Assembly: GCA_015490695.1 (NCBI GenBank) | Contig: WFXK01000350.1 | Location: 1 to 12,799, forward strand | Direction of reading: 5' to 3' | DNA from: Bacteroidota bacterium | Lineage (GTDB): Bacteria > Bacteroidota > Bacteroidia > SpSt-205 > S141-50 | Length of the DNA stretch: 12,799 nt | Shown here: one piece after another, positions 12,352 through 12,799 of the stretch | Layout of the letters: each line of letters opens with the position of its first letter | Numbering within the stretch: the first letter of the stretch is position 1 | Made by a program: the position numbers and the translations under genes | The notes under the pieces: model-generated | The model's input: the letters and a program-made list of their open reading frames with translations, nothing else | Database searches by the model: none | Told to the model about the DNA's origin: nothing

Positions 12352-12799
12352 ATGAAGCGACGTAGGATTCCTAAGCTGTTTTATCTCCTTCATATTTTAT
12401 CGCAGTGGGAGCGAAGTTATTTAAGAGAACGAATTTCCGATTTACAACCTTTAGCACGGAAATATCTGCATTATTTGTTAAAAGCTACGGATTTAGAATC
12501 TTATTTTTTTTGGGAGGGGGAGTGGATGCGTGTGCAAAGGATTGCCAATCCAAACACTTTGCGATGGATCAGGAAAATCACTTTTGAATGGGTGCTTAAT
12601 ACCATGAAGGATTATTTTAATGTCAGTAGTCAAGAGCGCAAACAAATTGATTTAAACTGGGTTGCTTTTGCTTTAGGGGTGAGAACCCACGGAGATAGAA
12701 TATTTAATCCTTGTGGTTTGGATTGGCAGGATTTCTTTCCTTGGTTTGGAACGCCTATTTGTTTTCGTTTAGAACAGGCTTTTTTACAAGGGCATCTAC
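12352..12799 (+). CDS. 5' part of an unrecognised gene (3' end outside window)
   Basis: From ATG 12352 the frame stays open for 149 codons to the window edge. The visible protein begins MKRRRIPKLFYLLHILSQWE and is rich in Trp, Phe, Leu and Arg. It has no signal peptide or transmembrane segment, so it is probably cytoplasmic. Residues 1-45 look helical and basic, and residues 60-95 (MRVQRIANPNTLRWIRKITF) may be another helical domain. I recognise no family. A well-placed promoter motif 6 bases upstream and a codon usage like the neighbours support it as real. It is divergent from the metal-dependent repressor gene over a 147-bp gap, so regulation by that protein is possible but unproven. A shorter open frame at 12405-12587 is its shadow. 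Confidence 0.75.
   Translation, partial: MKRRRIPKLFYLLHILSQWERSYLRERISDLQPLARKYLHYLLKATDLESYFFWEGEWMRVQRIANPNTLRWIRKITFEWVLNTMKDYFNVSSQERKQIDLNWVAFALGVRTHGDRIFNPCGLDWQDFFPWFGTPICFRLEQAFLQGHL

Noticed and set aside
12405..12587. Plus-strand open frame of 60 codons
   Set aside because: It lies inside the longer frame starting at 12352, which has a promoter and runs open to the window edge.

Overview
The window looks like a chromosomal segment of a member of the Bacteroidota. Three things point there. Two proteins carry type IX secretion (T9SS) C-terminal sorting domains. One TonB-dependent receptor has an N-terminal carboxypeptidase-regulatory-like domain. Nearly every gene that follows a gap is preceded by the Bacteroidota-type promoter TTTG-N19..22-TANNTTTG, with no recognisable Shine-Dalgarno sequence. 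I cannot name a genus. There is no rRNA, tRNA, CRISPR array, insertion sequence or phage signature, and no gene-free stretch longer than about 215 bases.

Layout. Bases 1-414 are the 3' end of a secreted protein with a T9SS sorting domain. Bases 629-1519 encode what reads as a free-standing RecQ C-terminal region (RQC-like, HRDC-like, HTH) with no helicase motor; it ends in a perfect hairpin that covers the stop codon. Next comes a two-gene unit, tryptophan 2,3-dioxygenase (1605-2720) overlapped by a short-chain dehydrogenase-like protein (2701-3495) whose catalytic Tyr and Lys are replaced. A second two-gene unit encodes a lipoprotein (3523-4395) and a small beta-barrel-like envelope protein (4349-5035) with a duplicated basic tail. 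This unit runs tail to tail, with a 1-bp gap, into a TonB-dependent receptor on the minus strand (5037-7361).

A 91-bp divergent promoter region separates the receptor from the most unusual gene here (7453-9405). It encodes an exported, very basic protein with about 19 tandem 16-residue repeats, each ending in K/R-H. The last seven repeats add a Cys seven residues before that His, and the protein ends in an acidic tail. It is followed by a multidomain T9SS cargo protein (9489-11492) with a strong intrinsic terminator, a DtxR/MntR-type metal-responsive repressor on the minus strand (11542-12204), and the 5' part of an unrecognised gene (12352 to the window end).

How they may work together. Tryptophan dioxygenase starts the kynurenine route, and the dehydrogenase-like protein is probably made from the same mRNA. 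Most of the other genes are envelope or surface proteins. The TonB receptor, the His/Cys repeat protein and the metal-responsive repressor lie within 7 kb of each other, so a metal- or heme-related role can be proposed for the repeat protein, but nothing in the sequence proves it. Two features stand out across the window: the 16-residue K/R-H repeat protein, and promoters placed so close to start codons that several mRNAs should be leaderless or nearly so.
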